Shown here: in pieces, positions 8,015 to 17,104 of the stretch
Layout of the letters: each line of letters begins with the position of its first letter
Numbering within the stretch: position 1 is the stretch's first letter
NCBI RefSeq assembly: GCF_015644585.1
Contig: NZ_JADOBI010000012.1
Span: 92,662 to 156,661 of the forward strand
DNA from: Rahnella laticis
Lineage (GTDB): Bacteria > Pseudomonadota > Gammaproteobacteria > Enterobacterales > Enterobacteriaceae
Length of the DNA stretch: 64,000 nt
Reading direction: 5' to 3'
The notes under the pieces: generated by a model
Databases searched by the model: none
What the model was told of the DNA's origin: nothing
Seen by the model: only the letters and a program-made list of their open reading frames with translations
Translations under genes and position numbers: made by a program

Positions 8015-9066
8015 TGAGTTCAAAAAACGATCAGGTGTTTCAACTTTCATTGACTGAAATATTTATCATAATCTGCTTTGTTCTCCTTTTGTTGATGGGA
8101 TTTCAAATTTTTCAATTGACCCATAAAAACCAAGAGTTAGAACGGAAAGTGTCATTGTCTGTTGATTTAGGCGAAAGAGAACATGCCATTAAAGTCGCTA
8201 CTGCAGATTTGAAAATTCAACTTTCTTTGCTGGGTGTAAAGAAAACGGATGAACTTATAACAAAACTCATCGATGCATCTAAGGCGAAGGAAGAGGTATC
8301 ACGCTTAAAAGTATTACTTGAAAATAAGGACGAAAAAATAACAGCTTTGACTTCGATAGAAAAAGCCTTAGCGGAAGTAAATGGTAAAAAAAATGGTCCG
8401 GAAGCAAAACAGTTGTTATTGCAAACCATTATGACTTATGAGCAGTTAAAAAAACTTGTTATTGATAAAACGGATGATAAAGACTTAGAACCTTCCGAAG
8501 TCGTTAAAAGAGTCGGGGAGCTAAAAACGGAAGTTCAAACAATCAAAGATGCAGCAGGCACTACCGAAGATAGTTTCAAAGAGCAATTGGATGAAATTGT
8601 TAAAAATGCAAACGCATATACATCTGCTACTAAAAATGGCTCCAATCCAGTAGTGCTTGAGAAAAGTAACAAAGATTTACGTGTGCAGGTTCAATATTTG
8701 CAGAACAGATTAAACTCGGGAAGAGGTGTTGACTTACCCCCATGTTGGGTAAATGAAGAAACTGGAAAGATTGAAATGCTTTTTACGCTTTCACTTCGTG
8801 AAAATACAGTTTCATTAGCACCAGCATGGCCTGAGTCTCGTCAGGATGATGCAATGGCGCTGCCAGGTATCAATAATTTGCTGGCTAATACAAATCTTCC
8901 ATATAATGAATTTATGCAATCTGTTAAAGCAATTAATGAACTAAGTAAAGAAAAGGAATGTCGTTTTTATATTAGACTTTCCAGTATGATACCTGACGCA
9001 GTGACGTCAGATAGACGTCGTTTACTTATCGAAACAGTATTTTATAAAACGGAAGTTCGTAGGTGA
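8014..9066 (+). CDS. MotB/ZorB-like single-span protein with novel C-terminal domain, island gene 4
   Basis: A protein of 350 residues. A short N-terminus is followed by one hydrophobic helix (about 14-32, LSLTEIFIIICFVLLLLMG), the topology and LTEI/FVLLLL pattern of MotB, ExbD and ZorB partners. Residues 35-235 are charged and coiled-coil-like. The last ~110 residues form a compact domain starting at PPCWVNEETGKIEMLF, with APAWPESR, an LPGINNLL turn, KECRFYIRL and a final ETVFYKTE. Cys244 and Cys316 may pair. I see no OmpA-type peptidoglycan-binding signature, unlike MotB and ZorB, so the ligand of this domain is open. It is the last gene of the island operon. Confidence 0.75.
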   Translation: MSSKNDQVFQLSLTEIFIIICFVLLLLMGFQIFQLTHKNQELERKVSLSVDLGEREHAIKVATADLKIQLSLLGVKKTDELITKLIDASKAKEEVSRLKVLLENKDEKITALTSIEKALAEVNGKKNGPEAKQLLLQTIMTYEQLKKLVIDKTDDKDLEPSEVVKRVGELKTEVQTIKDAAGTTEDSFKEQLDEIVKNANAYTSATKNGSNPVVLEKSNKDLRVQVQYLQNRLNSGRGVDLPPCWVNEETGKIEMLFTLSLRENTVSLAPAWPESRQDDAMALPGINNLLANTNLPYNEFMQSVKAINELSKEKECRFYIRLSSMIPDAVTSDRRRLLIETVFYKTEVRR

Positions 9067-9753
9067 TCTAATACTAATTTCTGACCTGTAATAAGCTACT
9101 GTATAGTTACAAGTCAGAAATTTATACCGTTAGTATGCAATCTTATTTAGTTTGTTGCGCACGATGCGAAAAGATATGCAGTCTTCTCGGTGACCCTACT
9201 GCATGCTTTCAAAAAACGGCCACTGGTGTCTTAATTCGAAATAATAATTAATCAGTATTGATCTTCCGAAATACATATCCCCCCGCCGCTTTCAAAACGA
9301 CGTTGAGTGAGCGGTGAGAAACGGCGAGAGTCTGTTTTCGAGCGGGTTCGAACCCGAAGCGAAAGTACCGCGTAGCGGCAAGATTTCGCGGCAATAGCCG
9401 GAGTTGCTGAAACATACTTTACAAGCGGCAGCTCGCAGTTAAAAAGCGCGGGAGTCCAGAGGGCGCGCGCGTTAACGCGCCCTTTGGGCCAGTTTGGGCG
9501 GCGAGCCCAAGGTTTGTGTGGCAACCCAAGGTGTGAATTACCCACGCGCCAGCGTAATAACCATTCCCATATTTGTGAAATCCTTATCTCATTTTCTCAT
9601 TTGTCACCAAAAGGTATATACCCGCAAAATCAGTTCTATCGGCAGAACAGGTGTTAATTCAGAGATGAAATATAAACAGCAAAAACTCTGCCGTTTTTAC
9701 CACATTATATTTGTGGTTTTTCACAGGGTTTACACCAGGAAAAAGGTCCCGTC
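9067..9753. other. Intergenic region holding a repeat and a transporter promoter
   Basis: The left part is AT-rich and marks the end of the island. The middle holds repeat B-minus (9284-9535). The right part (9540-9753) must drive the transporter operon. It contains a short palindrome GTTCT...AGAAC near 9637 and an ACCACA...TGTGGT inverted repeat at 9699-9717 followed by four T. Neither could be matched to a known regulator. Confidence 0.5.
9284..9535 (-). repeat. Dispersed repeat, single copy B-minus
   Basis: Starts with GCCGCTTTCAAAACGACGTT and continues with the GGTTCGAACC palindrome and the GCAATAGCCGGAGTTGC block shared with the copies at 466 and 21115. Its outer end differs: instead of the GAGAAACCGAAA motif it ends in the CCCAAGG...GGCAACCCAAGG type seen at 38818 and 63621. 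No inverted partner lies nearby. It sits at the boundary between the AT-rich island and the transporter operon. Confidence 0.8.
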
Positions 9754-10650
9754 ATGACATTATCCAAGTTATTGCTCCCGCTGCTGATTGCCGGGAATTT
9801 ATCGACTGCGTGGGCAGCCGAGCAAATTGTTCCTTCCTCTACCACTTTCCATGTATCTGCCGATGAATCGCTGAAAAGTAAACTGCCAGCTGATATTGCT
9901 AAACGCGGATATATTGTCGCGGGCACCAACCCGAATACGCCGCCGACCACATTTTTCCAGGAAGACAATAAAACCCTCGCGGGCCGTGAAATTGATGTGA
10001 TGAATGCCGTTGCGGCGCGTCTGGGCGTGGAAGTGCGCTGGCAGGATACCGGCGGTTTCGACAACATTATTCCGGGGCTGAAATCAGGCCGCTATGACGT
10101 GGCGCTTTCCAATATCAACGCCACCAAAAAACGCCTCGAGCAGGTCGATTTTGTCAGCTATTACGACGCGTCGCGTCTTGGCGTGATTTCCCGTAAAGAC
10201 GCCAATATCGCGCCGTTTACGTCTTTTGATGCCGTTTGCGGGCAGGAAATCGGTGCCGGTGCGGGCACGACGCAAATCGGGCGTCTCGAAGCGGCCAGCA
10301 AAACCTGTACCGATGCGGGCAAGCAGCCGATCAAAATTTCCGTATTCCCGGACCGTCCGTCGGGCGTGCAGGCCGTGGTCAGTGGTCGCGTGCCGATGTT
10401 CTTTGGCCCGTATGAAGGCCTGACGTATCAGGTCAGCCAGGTGAAACCGCTGGCGCTGTCCGGCACGATTCATGTGGATGACGCACCGGTTTCGGTTGCG
10501 TTCCCGAAACAATCTGCGTTGGAAGAGGCCGTTCAGGCATCGCTTAACTCGCTGATTAAAGACGGAACTTATCAGAAGATCCTCGATAAATGGTCGATTG
10601 GCTTTGGCGCAGTGAAAGAATCCAAACGTAATGAAGAGATTTTCGGATGA
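9754..10650 (+). CDS. Amino-acid-type ABC transporter substrate-binding protein (YxeM-like)
   Basis: Periplasmic binding protein of the family 3 (polar amino acid) type, 298 residues. The Sec signal peptide MTLSKLLLPLLIAGNLSTAWA is cleaved before AEQ. The mature part shows GYIVAGTNPNTPPTTF, LAGREIDVMNAVAARLGV and GLKSGRYDVALSNINATKKRLEQVDF, the usual family blocks. Its stop overlaps the permease start by four bases (ATGA). Within a cluster that matches the Bacillus yxe operon this would bind S-(2-succino)cysteine or a related S-modified cysteine; that ligand is inferred from neighbours. Two cysteines in the C-terminal half may form a disulfide. Confidence 0.9.
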   Translation: MTLSKLLLPLLIAGNLSTAWAAEQIVPSSTTFHVSADESLKSKLPADIAKRGYIVAGTNPNTPPTTFFQEDNKTLAGREIDVMNAVAARLGVEVRWQDTGGFDNIIPGLKSGRYDVALSNINATKKRLEQVDFVSYYDASRLGVISRKDANIAPFTSFDAVCGQEIGAGAGTTQIGRLEAASKTCTDAGKQPIKISVFPDRPSGVQAVVSGRVPMFFGPYEGLTYQVSQVKPLALSGTIHVDDAPVSVAFPKQSALEEAVQASLNSLIKDGTYQKILDKWSIGFGAVKESKRNEEIFG

Positions 10651-11585
10651 GCACTGAAACACACGGTCAGCAGCCGGAAGAACTGCGGATCGTCGGTAAG
10701 AAATACATCGGGCGCTGGATAAGCGCCCTGATCGTCGTTCTGGTGCTGGGCGCCGCCGCCCATTCCATGCTCAATAACCCGCGTTTTGAATGGTCAGTGA
10801 TTGCCGAAAACTTCACCGGCCCGTCGATTTTGCAGGGCGTTTTGATGACGTTGCAGCTGACTGCCATTTCGGTGATTTTCGGCTTTGCCGGTGGCACCGT
10901 GCTGGCGCTGATGCGGTTATCGTCCAATCCGGTGCTGGTCGCTGTGAGCTGGGGGTATACCTGGTTTTTCCGCGGCGTGCCGATGCTGGTTCAGCTGTTT
11001 CTCTGGTACAACATTGCCGCGCTGTATCCGACCATTTCGTTTTCGCTGCCGTGGGTAGGGGAAATCTGGAGTGCGTCGGCCAACTCATTAATCAGCCCGT
11101 TCAGCGCCGCCGTGATTGCGCTGGTGATGCACCAGTCGGCGTATGCCGCTGAGATTATCCGTGCGGGGATCCAGAGCGTGGGCACCGGCCAGATTGAAGC
11201 CGCGCGTGCCCTCGGTTACCGGCCTGCTTCCATATTCCGTCATACCGTGTTGCCGCAGGCGATGCGGGCGATTCTGCCGCCAGCCGGTAATGAAGTGATC
11301 GGTCAGCTGAAAACCACCGCGGTGGTGTCGGTGATTTCACTGCAAGACGTACTGTTTTCCGCGCAGATTATTTATCAGCGCACGTATGAAGTGATCCCGT
11401 TATTGCTGGTCGCGACGCTGTGGTATCTGGTGCTGACGTCGCTGCTTTCGGTGATTCAGTATTACGTCGAGCGTCATTTCAGCCGCAGCAGTTTGCGCAA
11501 GGTGAAGCGTAAATCCAAACCGCGTGACGAGACGCCGCGGGCGGTGAACACCGGCCTGAATGCAGGAGAAACCAGCCATGGGTGA
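10647..11585 (+). CDS. Amino-acid ABC transporter permease (YxeN-like)
   Basis: Inner-membrane permease of the HisM/GlnP type, 312 residues with an unusually long N-terminus and a basic C-terminal tail. The binding-protein-dependent transport signature is seen in AAEIIRAGIQSVGTGQIEAA and ALGYRPASIFRHTVLPQA, the EAA loop that contacts the ATPase. It is translationally coupled to the binding protein (ATGA overlap) and overlaps the ATPase start by eight bases. No second permease gene is present, so it probably works as a homodimer, as in YxeN-type importers. Confidence 0.9.
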   Translation: MSTETHGQQPEELRIVGKKYIGRWISALIVVLVLGAAAHSMLNNPRFEWSVIAENFTGPSILQGVLMTLQLTAISVIFGFAGGTVLALMRLSSNPVLVAVSWGYTWFFRGVPMLVQLFLWYNIAALYPTISFSLPWVGEIWSASANSLISPFSAAVIALVMHQSAYAAEIIRAGIQSVGTGQIEAARALGYRPASIFRHTVLPQAMRAILPPAGNEVIGQLKTTAVVSVISLQDVLFSAQIIYQRTYEVIPLLLVATLWYLVLTSLLSVIQYYVERHFSRSSLRKVKRKSKPRDETPRAVNTGLNAGETSHG

Positions 11586-12339
11586 GGCGATTGAATTCCG
11601 GAAAGTCACCAAACGTTTTTCAGGAAACACCATTCTCGATGAAATCAGCCTGGATATTCCGGCGGGTTCGGTGACGGTGATTTTAGGGCCATCCGGTTCC
11701 GGGAAATCCACGTTGCTGCGCTGTATTAATCATCTGGAAAAACTCGACGGCGGCACCATCCGTATCGGTGGCGAACTGGTCGGCTACCGGCAAAAAGGCA
11801 ATGCGCTTTATGAACTGAGCAGCGGGAAAATCGCCGCTCAGCGCAGCCGTACCGGTATGGTGTTTCAGCAATTTAATCTGTTCCCGCACCGCACGGTGCT
11901 GCAAAACATTACCGATGCGCCGCTGCGCGTGAAAAAACAAAGCCGTCAGCAGGTGCTGACCAAAGCCCGCGCGCTGTTGCAGCAGGTGGGGTTAGCCAGC
12001 CGTGAAGATGACTGGCCGCAGCAGCTTTCCGGCGGTCAGCAGCAGCGCGTGGCGATTGCCCGTGCGCTGGCGATGGATCCGGAAGTGATGCTGTTTGATG
12101 AGCCGACATCGGCGCTCGATCCCGAACTGGTGGGCGAGGTGTTGCAGGTCATCAAAAAGCTGGCGCATTCGGGGATCACCATGGTGATCGTGACGCACGA
12201 AATTGGCTTTGCACGTGAAGTCGCCGATAACGTGATCTTTATGGAAGGCGGAAAAATCGTGGCGTCGGGGCCGGTGAAAACCGTGCTGGATGAAGCGGAG
12301 AACGTCCGTGTCCGCAATTTCCTGTCTACCGTGTTGTAG
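11578..12339 (+). CDS. Amino-acid ABC transporter ATP-binding protein (YxeO-like)
   Basis: ATPase subunit of 253 residues for the importer above. Walker A is GPSGSGKST, the Q-loop is VFQQFNLFPH, the ABC signature is LSGGQQQRVAIARAL, Walker B is VMLFDEPTSALD and the switch histidine is in VTHE. I place the start at 11578 (Shine-Dalgarno AGGAG eight bases upstream, family-like MGEAIEF) and not at the in-frame ATG 18 bases earlier. The 3' end overlaps the convergent MmgE/PrpD gene by 14 bases, so no terminator fits between the two operons. Confidence 0.92.
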   Translation: MGEAIEFRKVTKRFSGNTILDEISLDIPAGSVTVILGPSGSGKSTLLRCINHLEKLDGGTIRIGGELVGYRQKGNALYELSSGKIAAQRSRTGMVFQQFNLFPHRTVLQNITDAPLRVKKQSRQQVLTKARALLQQVGLASREDDWPQQLSGGQQQRVAIARALAMDPEVMLFDEPTSALDPELVGEVLQVIKKLAHSGITMVIVTHEIGFAREVADNVIFMEGGKIVASGPVKTVLDEAENVRVRNFLSTVL

Positions 12340-13663
12340 AATCTGCTCTGAAAAGTAAATCACACAGCTGCGGCAAACTGTCGCGGCTTTCCAGCCTGCT
12401 CAGCGCCACAATATTTGCCCGCTGTGCATCCGTCATATCCGGCAAACAGGCGCGCAATTTTCCCGGTAAATCGAATGCAATCGCCAGACTTTGCTGACGC
12501 GTAAAGCGTTTTTGCCGCGTTTCTCCGTTGCGTAAAAATACCGTCACCTGATGAAAACGCGCAGCCGGGTTTAGCTCGTCCGGCGGGGCGCTAAGATCCG
12601 GATGACGGGTGACACGGGCGGCCAGCGCGGCGATTTCGGCATCCGGCGGGTTTTCTGAGAAATCCTGTATCAGCAAGGCGTCGCGCAGCAGGCTGGCGGC
12701 AATTACGTATTCCAGGCTGAAACGCGCCTCAATACCGTTTGCCGGCACGCGCACCGAGGCCGCAATATCGCCGCCCGGCGGGAATGACACTTCAATCCTC
12801 TCCACCGCATTTTTCAGGTCACTGACCAGATTTCCCTGTTGCAGCCAGTCATGGCGGATTGCCCGCGCGGCATCGGCGGCGCTGTGCGTGCCGCCACAGG
12901 TCGGATAAGGTTTGAATTCCAGCCCCGGTGAGACGATACGCCACGGCGCGCCCCAGCTTTCGGTGAGTTTCTCAGGTTGCTGCTGACCGGCGCAGTAAGC
13001 AGTGAAAAAACTGTCGAGCACGTTTTCTGCCTGACCGTGAAAACCGGCCAGCGTCAGCAGGGTGGCCGTGACTGCAATCTGAGCCGCCAGCCCGGCGTGC
13101 AGCGGTTTAACCGCGCTGCCAAACTGCGCGCGTAACCCGCCCGCCTGCGTAGCCGCCGTCCCAAGAATAAGGGTTGTTTCCGGTTCGCTGGCGCCGACCA
13201 GCCGCGCACAGGCCGCCGCCGCGGCAATGGTGCCGAGCGTGGCGGTATTGTGGAAGCCCAGTTTGTAATGCTGCGAACCGGCAGCCAGCCCGAGGCGACC
13301 GGCGGTTTCCACGCCCGTCACCCACGCATTGAGAAACTGCTCGCCGCTGATGTCGGGGCGACCGGCTGCCAGCGCCAGCAAAGCAGGCAAAATCACCACG
13401 CCGGGATGACCGCGAAAATCCGGGTGAAAATCATCGAAATCCAGCGCATGACCGGCGTAACCGAGCAGTACGGCGCGCGTCTGTGCATCGTCAGCACGGT
13501 AAACCTGTTGCAAACTTTTCAGCCCGGAATCGCCGGCTTCGCCGCGAACAACGGGCAGGGTGACGGCCAGAAAATCGAGCAGCCCTTCGCGGGCATTTTC
13601 ACGCGCTTCGGCGGAGGGACGCGCACTGACAATAAGCTTTGCCAGCGATGAAGTCAGTGTCAT
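12326..13663 (-). CDS. MmgE/PrpD-family protein (YxeQ-like)
   Basis: A member of the MmgE/PrpD family, 445 residues, which includes 2-methylcitrate dehydratase and iminodisuccinate epimerase. Conserved blocks are GHALDFDDFHPDFRGHPG, the GRLGLAAGSQHYKLGFHNTAT stretch and PYPTCGGTHSAAD. The Bacillus yxe operon ends with a gene of this family, YxeQ, which supports the cluster assignment; its biochemical role there is unsettled, so none is asserted here. An isomerisation or epimerisation of a succinyl-type intermediate is possible. Last gene of the minus-strand operon that starts at 16758; Shine-Dalgarno CAGGAAA. Confidence 0.85.
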   Translation of the reverse strand: MTLTSSLAKLIVSARPSAEARENAREGLLDFLAVTLPVVRGEAGDSGLKSLQQVYRADDAQTRAVLLGYAGHALDFDDFHPDFRGHPGVVILPALLALAAGRPDISGEQFLNAWVTGVETAGRLGLAAGSQHYKLGFHNTATLGTIAAAAACARLVGASEPETTLILGTAATQAGGLRAQFGSAVKPLHAGLAAQIAVTATLLTLAGFHGQAENVLDSFFTAYCAGQQQPEKLTESWGAPWRIVSPGLEFKPYPTCGGTHSAADAARAIRHDWLQQGNLVSDLKNAVERIEVSFPPGGDIAASVRVPANGIEARFSLEYVIAASLLRDALLIQDFSENPPDAEIAALAARVTRHPDLSAPPDELNPAARFHQVTVFLRNGETRQKRFTRQQSLAIAFDLPGKLRACLPDMTDAQRANIVALSRLESRDSLPQLCDLLFRADSTTR

Positions 13664-13677
13664 GTTTTTTTCCTGTT

Positions 13678-14841
13678 TCAGGCCTGCGGGCTGAGGTGTT
13701 CAAGGGCGTTAACGGCCAGCTGCGCGAGATAATGTGCTGTCGGGAAGAGCGCGCGGTCATCGACGCGAAATTCCGGGTGATGCAGCGCGAACGGGCCGCC
13801 CGAGCCGATCATCAGGAATGCGCCGGGCAGTTTTTGCTGATAGAAGGCGAAGTCTTCGCCAATCGGGCTGGCTTCCACGCGACGCGCTTCAAAGCCCGAA
13901 CCGGCGGCCTGCGCCAGTGCAAAATCCACCCATTCAGCGGTATTCACCACCGACGGCGGGCCGGGCTGCCAGTCGAGTTCAATTTGCGTATCAAAGGCAC
14001 CGGCGATGCCGTTGAGCACCTGACGGAAACGGCGTTCGATAAGCTCGCGGGTGTCCTGATTAAACGAGCGCACCGTGCCTTCGAGCCAGGCGGAATCGGG
14101 GATCACGTTCCACGTACTGCCGCTGTGCACCTGCGTGACGGACACCACCGCGTTGTGATCTGACTGCACGTTGCGCGCAATCAGCGTCTGTAATGCGCCG
14201 ATGATTTGCCCGGCAATAATAATCGGGTCATTGCCTTCATGCGGGCGGGCGGCGTGGCTGCCCGTGCCTGAAATAGTGATGGCAAAACGGTCGACGCCTG
14301 CGGTGAGTGCGCCGTCTTTGCTGCCGATTACGCCAACCGGCAGCGTCGGATCGTTGTGAATACCAAAAATCACGGCGGCGTCGTGGAGCGCGCCGGTTTC
14401 TATCAGCGCCGGTGCGCCGTGGCCGGTTTCTTCCGCTGCCTGGAATAAAATGCGCACGGTGCCGGCAAGCGTTTCCTCACGTTCTTTGAGCAAAATCGCC
14501 GCACCAAGCGCCGCCGAAGTGTGGAAATCATGGCCGCAGGCGTGCATGACGCCGGGGTTTTCCGAGGTGTATTCCACGCCTGACTTTTCTTCGATCGGCA
14601 GGGCATCGATATCGGAACGTAACACCACCAGCTTACCGGCTTTCTGGCCGCCAATTTCGGCCACCAGACCGGTTTTCAGCGGCAGATTCAGAACGCGGAT
14701 CTGATGACTTTCCAGCACGGCTTTAATGCGCGCCGTGGTCCCGAATTCCTGATTGGAAAGCTCAGGATGGCGGTGCATGTTATGGCGAAAATCCTCAATG
14801 AATTTCGCCAGCGCCTGATGTTCCTGACCGGTATTCAACAT
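13678..14841 (-). CDS. M20-family amidohydrolase, N-acyl amino acid deacetylase (YxeP-like)
   Basis: Zinc/manganese-dependent amidohydrolase of the M20D (hippuricase/IAA-amino acid hydrolase) group, 387 residues. Metal-site motifs are VLRSDIDALPIEEKSG, HACGHDFHTSAALG and the paired Glu in FQAAEETGHGA. The start at 14841 has a strong AAGGAG site and lies ten bases after the acetyltransferase stop; an extension of 14 residues upstream is not family-like. In the yxe pathway YxeP removes the acetyl group from N-acetylcysteine after C-S cleavage. The same job is inferred here because the acetyltransferase and monooxygenase are both in the cluster. Confidence 0.9.
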   Translation of the reverse strand: MLNTGQEHQALAKFIEDFRHNMHRHPELSNQEFGTTARIKAVLESHQIRVLNLPLKTGLVAEIGGQKAGKLVVLRSDIDALPIEEKSGVEYTSENPGVMHACGHDFHTSAALGAAILLKEREETLAGTVRILFQAAEETGHGAPALIETGALHDAAVIFGIHNDPTLPVGVIGSKDGALTAGVDRFAITISGTGSHAARPHEGNDPIIIAGQIIGALQTLIARNVQSDHNAVVSVTQVHSGSTWNVIPDSAWLEGTVRSFNQDTRELIERRFRQVLNGIAGAFDTQIELDWQPGPPSVVNTAEWVDFALAQAAGSGFEARRVEASPIGEDFAFYQQKLPGAFLMIGSGGPFALHHPEFRVDDRALFPTAHYLAQLAVNALEHLSPQA

Positions 14842-14851
14842 GTAAAACTCC

Positions 14852-15379
14852 TTAAGCGGGCTGACGCGCCAGCCATCCGGCATGGCGTTCTTCGTCGAGG
14901 ATCTTTTTCAGATACAACGTGATATGGCCTTTGCCGAGGTCTCTTTCGAAGACCGGCTGAAAGCCCAGTTTGATGTACATTTCGCGCAGCCACGGATGGC
15001 TGGTGGCAGTGCCAAGCGAATACGCCGGGGCTTTGAGTTCGCCGATAAGAATGTGGTCTTCCAGCCATTCCAGCAGCCGTTTTCCGAGATTCTGGCCTGT
15101 GTAGTCCGGGTGCGTGCCGAACCAGCCAATATGCGGCAGGCCCATCGGGCCCGGCAGGGTGCCCCACGGGAAACGCAAAGTGACCGAGGCGGCCATGCGC
15201 TGGCCGTCAAACAGGCCAAATACCGCATGTTCATCGAGATGTTTCGTCACCCGCGCCAGATCGGCGGTGGCCGCATCAAACTGAATGCCGAGGGCTTTAA
15301 TCGGTGCGTACGCGGCCAGCATGAGCGACAGATATTCGTGCCTGTCGTCTGAACTGAGCCGCCGGAAATGTGGGGTCAT
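14852..15379 (-). CDS. GNAT-family N-acetyltransferase (YxeL/SnaB-like)
   Basis: Acetyltransferase of 175 residues with the acetyl-CoA loop YTGQNLGKRLLEW and the SHPWLREMYIKLGFQPVF segment shared with the paralogue at 2200-2760. In Bacillus the equivalent enzyme N-acetylates S-(2-succino)cysteine, protecting the amino group before flavin-dependent C-S cleavage. The start overlaps the stop of the upstream lyase gene by four bases (ATGA), so the two are translationally coupled. Substrate assignment is inferred from cluster composition. Confidence 0.88.
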   Translation of the reverse strand: MTPHFRRLSSDDRHEYLSLMLAAYAPIKALGIQFDAATADLARVTKHLDEHAVFGLFDGQRMAASVTLRFPWGTLPGPMGLPHIGWFGTHPDYTGQNLGKRLLEWLEDHILIGELKAPAYSLGTATSHPWLREMYIKLGFQPVFERDLGKGHITLYLKKILDEERHAGWLARQPA

Positions 15380-16758
15380 ATCTCAGGTTTCTCCGGGGAT
15401 GATAAATGACCGGACTGTTCGGCGAAGCGGATCACGTCATCCACTTTTTGCGGCGCACAGCCGATGTAATTTGCCGGATCCAGCCAGTGGTCCAGATCTT
15501 CTTCTGAGATGCTGGCGGCCAGAACCGGGTGTGCTAAAAGCACGGTTTTAAAAGATAGACGGTTCTCGAACGCCTGCATAGCGCACTCGTAAACCAGATG
15601 ATGCGCCGTCTGTTTGCCGAGTTTTTTACCGGCTTCAAACATAACTTTTTCCGACAGCAGCAGGCCGTCCTGCATCTGCAAATTCGCCAGCATGCGGGCT
15701 TTATTGACCGTCAGGCCGGACAAAATAGCGCGGGCGTTTTGCAGCTGGGCAGAAAGGTAAATCGAGATTTCCGGCAGGGCGATCCACTCCGCGCGCCAGC
15801 TCATAGCATCGCGTTCGTGCTCGACGTGCATAGACTGATAAATCAGCGACGCGCTGTGTAAAAGCGGGGCGGTCAGGCTGGCTAAGCCTTCGATGGCGGC
15901 CGGATTACGTTTATGCGGCATGGTGGTCGAGCCGATTTTCCCCGCGCTGAACGGTTCTTCGACTTCATTAATTTCCGTGCGCATCAGGTTATAAAGTTCG
16001 TTGCCTATTTTGCCCAGCGTGCCGCTGATGAGCACCGCCGTGCTGGCGTATTCGGAGAAACGGTCGCGCGCTGCCTGCCAGCCGATATTCGGCGTGTTCA
16101 GATTCAGGCGTGCCAGCGTGCGGCGTTCGACTTCCGGGCCTGCTTCGCCGAGCGCGGCATAGGTGCTGATCGCACCGCTGAGATTGCCGGTCAGCAGACG
16201 CGGCGTGATGGCCTGAAGGCGGTCAAGATGGCGGATAAATTCATCCAGCCAGACGGCGACTTTAAAGCCGAACGTCGTCGGCAGCGCCTGCATTCCGTGG
16301 GTGCGGCCTGCCATCAGGGTGTACTGATGCTCGTGCGCCAGATTTTTCAGCACGTCCGCCAGCGCGGTGGCGTCACGCACGATCACTTTCATTGTCTGGG
16401 CGAGCTGTAAAACCGTGGCGGTATCGACGATATCCTGCGTGGTCGCGCCGTAATGAATGTATTCTCCGGCCTCACCGCACTGTTTTTGCAGCGCCGTCAG
16501 CACCGGCATCAGGGAATGTTTCATCTGCGCACCGGACGCCGCGATGTCGTCAATGTTCAGCTGGCTGGCGTCGGCCAGTTCCGCTATCGACAGTGCTGCC
16601 TGTTGCGGGATCACGCCGAGTTCGCCTTCGGCTAATGCCAGCGCCACTTCGACATTTATTTGCTGCGTCAGACGGTTTTTTTCTGACCAGATTTCCCGCA
16701 TTTCCGGTGTGCCAAAATTATTGCCAAGTAAAAGAAAATCAATCGGATGTGAGGCCAT
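15376..16758 (-). CDS. Fumarase/aspartase-superfamily lyase, probable S-(2-succino)cysteine lyase
   Basis: A lyase of 460 residues that releases fumarate by beta-elimination. Superfamily landmarks are HYGATTQD (102-109), GRTHGMQALP (151-160) and the fumarate-lyase signature GSTTMPHKRNP (276-286), whose loop serine position here reads Ser277-Thr-Thr. It resembles adenylosuccinate lyase more than argininosuccinate lyase, but a purine role is unlikely inside an amino-acid uptake and deacetylation operon. A dedicated S-(2-succino) lyase, splitting S-(2-succino)cysteine into cysteine and fumarate, has been reported in Dickeya. This gene is the obvious counterpart, by context. It is the first gene of the minus operon and faces the HcxA-like operon across a shared promoter region. 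Confidence 0.8.
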   Translation of the reverse strand: MASHPIDFLLLGNNFGTPEMREIWSEKNRLTQQINVEVALALAEGELGVIPQQAALSIAELADASQLNIDDIAASGAQMKHSLMPVLTALQKQCGEAGEYIHYGATTQDIVDTATVLQLAQTMKVIVRDATALADVLKNLAHEHQYTLMAGRTHGMQALPTTFGFKVAVWLDEFIRHLDRLQAITPRLLTGNLSGAISTYAALGEAGPEVERRTLARLNLNTPNIGWQAARDRFSEYASTAVLISGTLGKIGNELYNLMRTEINEVEEPFSAGKIGSTTMPHKRNPAAIEGLASLTAPLLHSASLIYQSMHVEHERDAMSWRAEWIALPEISIYLSAQLQNARAILSGLTVNKARMLANLQMQDGLLLSEKVMFEAGKKLGKQTAHHLVYECAMQAFENRLSFKTVLLAHPVLAASISEEDLDHWLDPANYIGCAPQKVDDVIRFAEQSGHLSSPEKPEI

Positions 16759-17104
16759 AATAATCTCTGTTTTTCTGAGGGTTAATTAATGCGTTTCGCA
16801 AAAACAATAATAAAGACCGGGATAATACCGTTTCCGACATTTCTGTTTTTGTTCATTAAATTAACCCTTTACAACGCTATCATTTCTTTGATCCAGCACA
16901 GGATGCAAGGGGTTTTGATGCTATAGCTAAAATTCATCTATTCTATTGCGAATTAGTGAATAAGGATCCGTAATCAGAACTTTGTTTATTTTTTCAATTC
17001 TCGTACGATGTTTATATAACGACTTAATATATCCAATATCCGAATTCCTGTTTATTACGGGCAGGCAGTTTATTCAATTACTGACCAGAGAATAGGGCAT
17101 CATC
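16759..17104. other. Shared promoter region of two divergent operons
   Basis: A 346-base, AT-rich gap between the lyase operon (minus) and the HcxA-like operon (plus). It must carry both promoters. No gene for a dedicated regulator is found in the whole 9754-20725 cluster, so a global sulfur or nitrogen regulator is likely. I could not identify a clear binding site. Confidence 0.5.

Noticed and set aside
4253..9066. Calling the island a canonical Zorya system
   Set aside because: No ZorC, ZorD helicase or ZorE HNH nuclease is present, and the MotB-like protein lacks a visible OmpA-type domain. Only the stator-like architecture is shared.
4253..9066. Prophage remnant
   Set aside because: No integrase, capsid, tail or lysis genes and no tRNA attachment site are seen nearby.
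9252..9545. ORF on the minus strand inside repeat B, with similar ORFs at 21079-21294 and 39139-39387 sharing a YVSATPAIAAN/ARYFRFG-like stretch
   Set aside because: The shared translation comes from the repeat sequence. Starts and ends differ between copies and no ribosome-binding site is conserved.
15376..16758. Annotating the lyase as purB (adenylosuccinate lyase)
   Set aside because: The operon is for amino-acid uptake and deacetylation, and the gene overlaps the acetyltransferase gene; a purine role does not fit.
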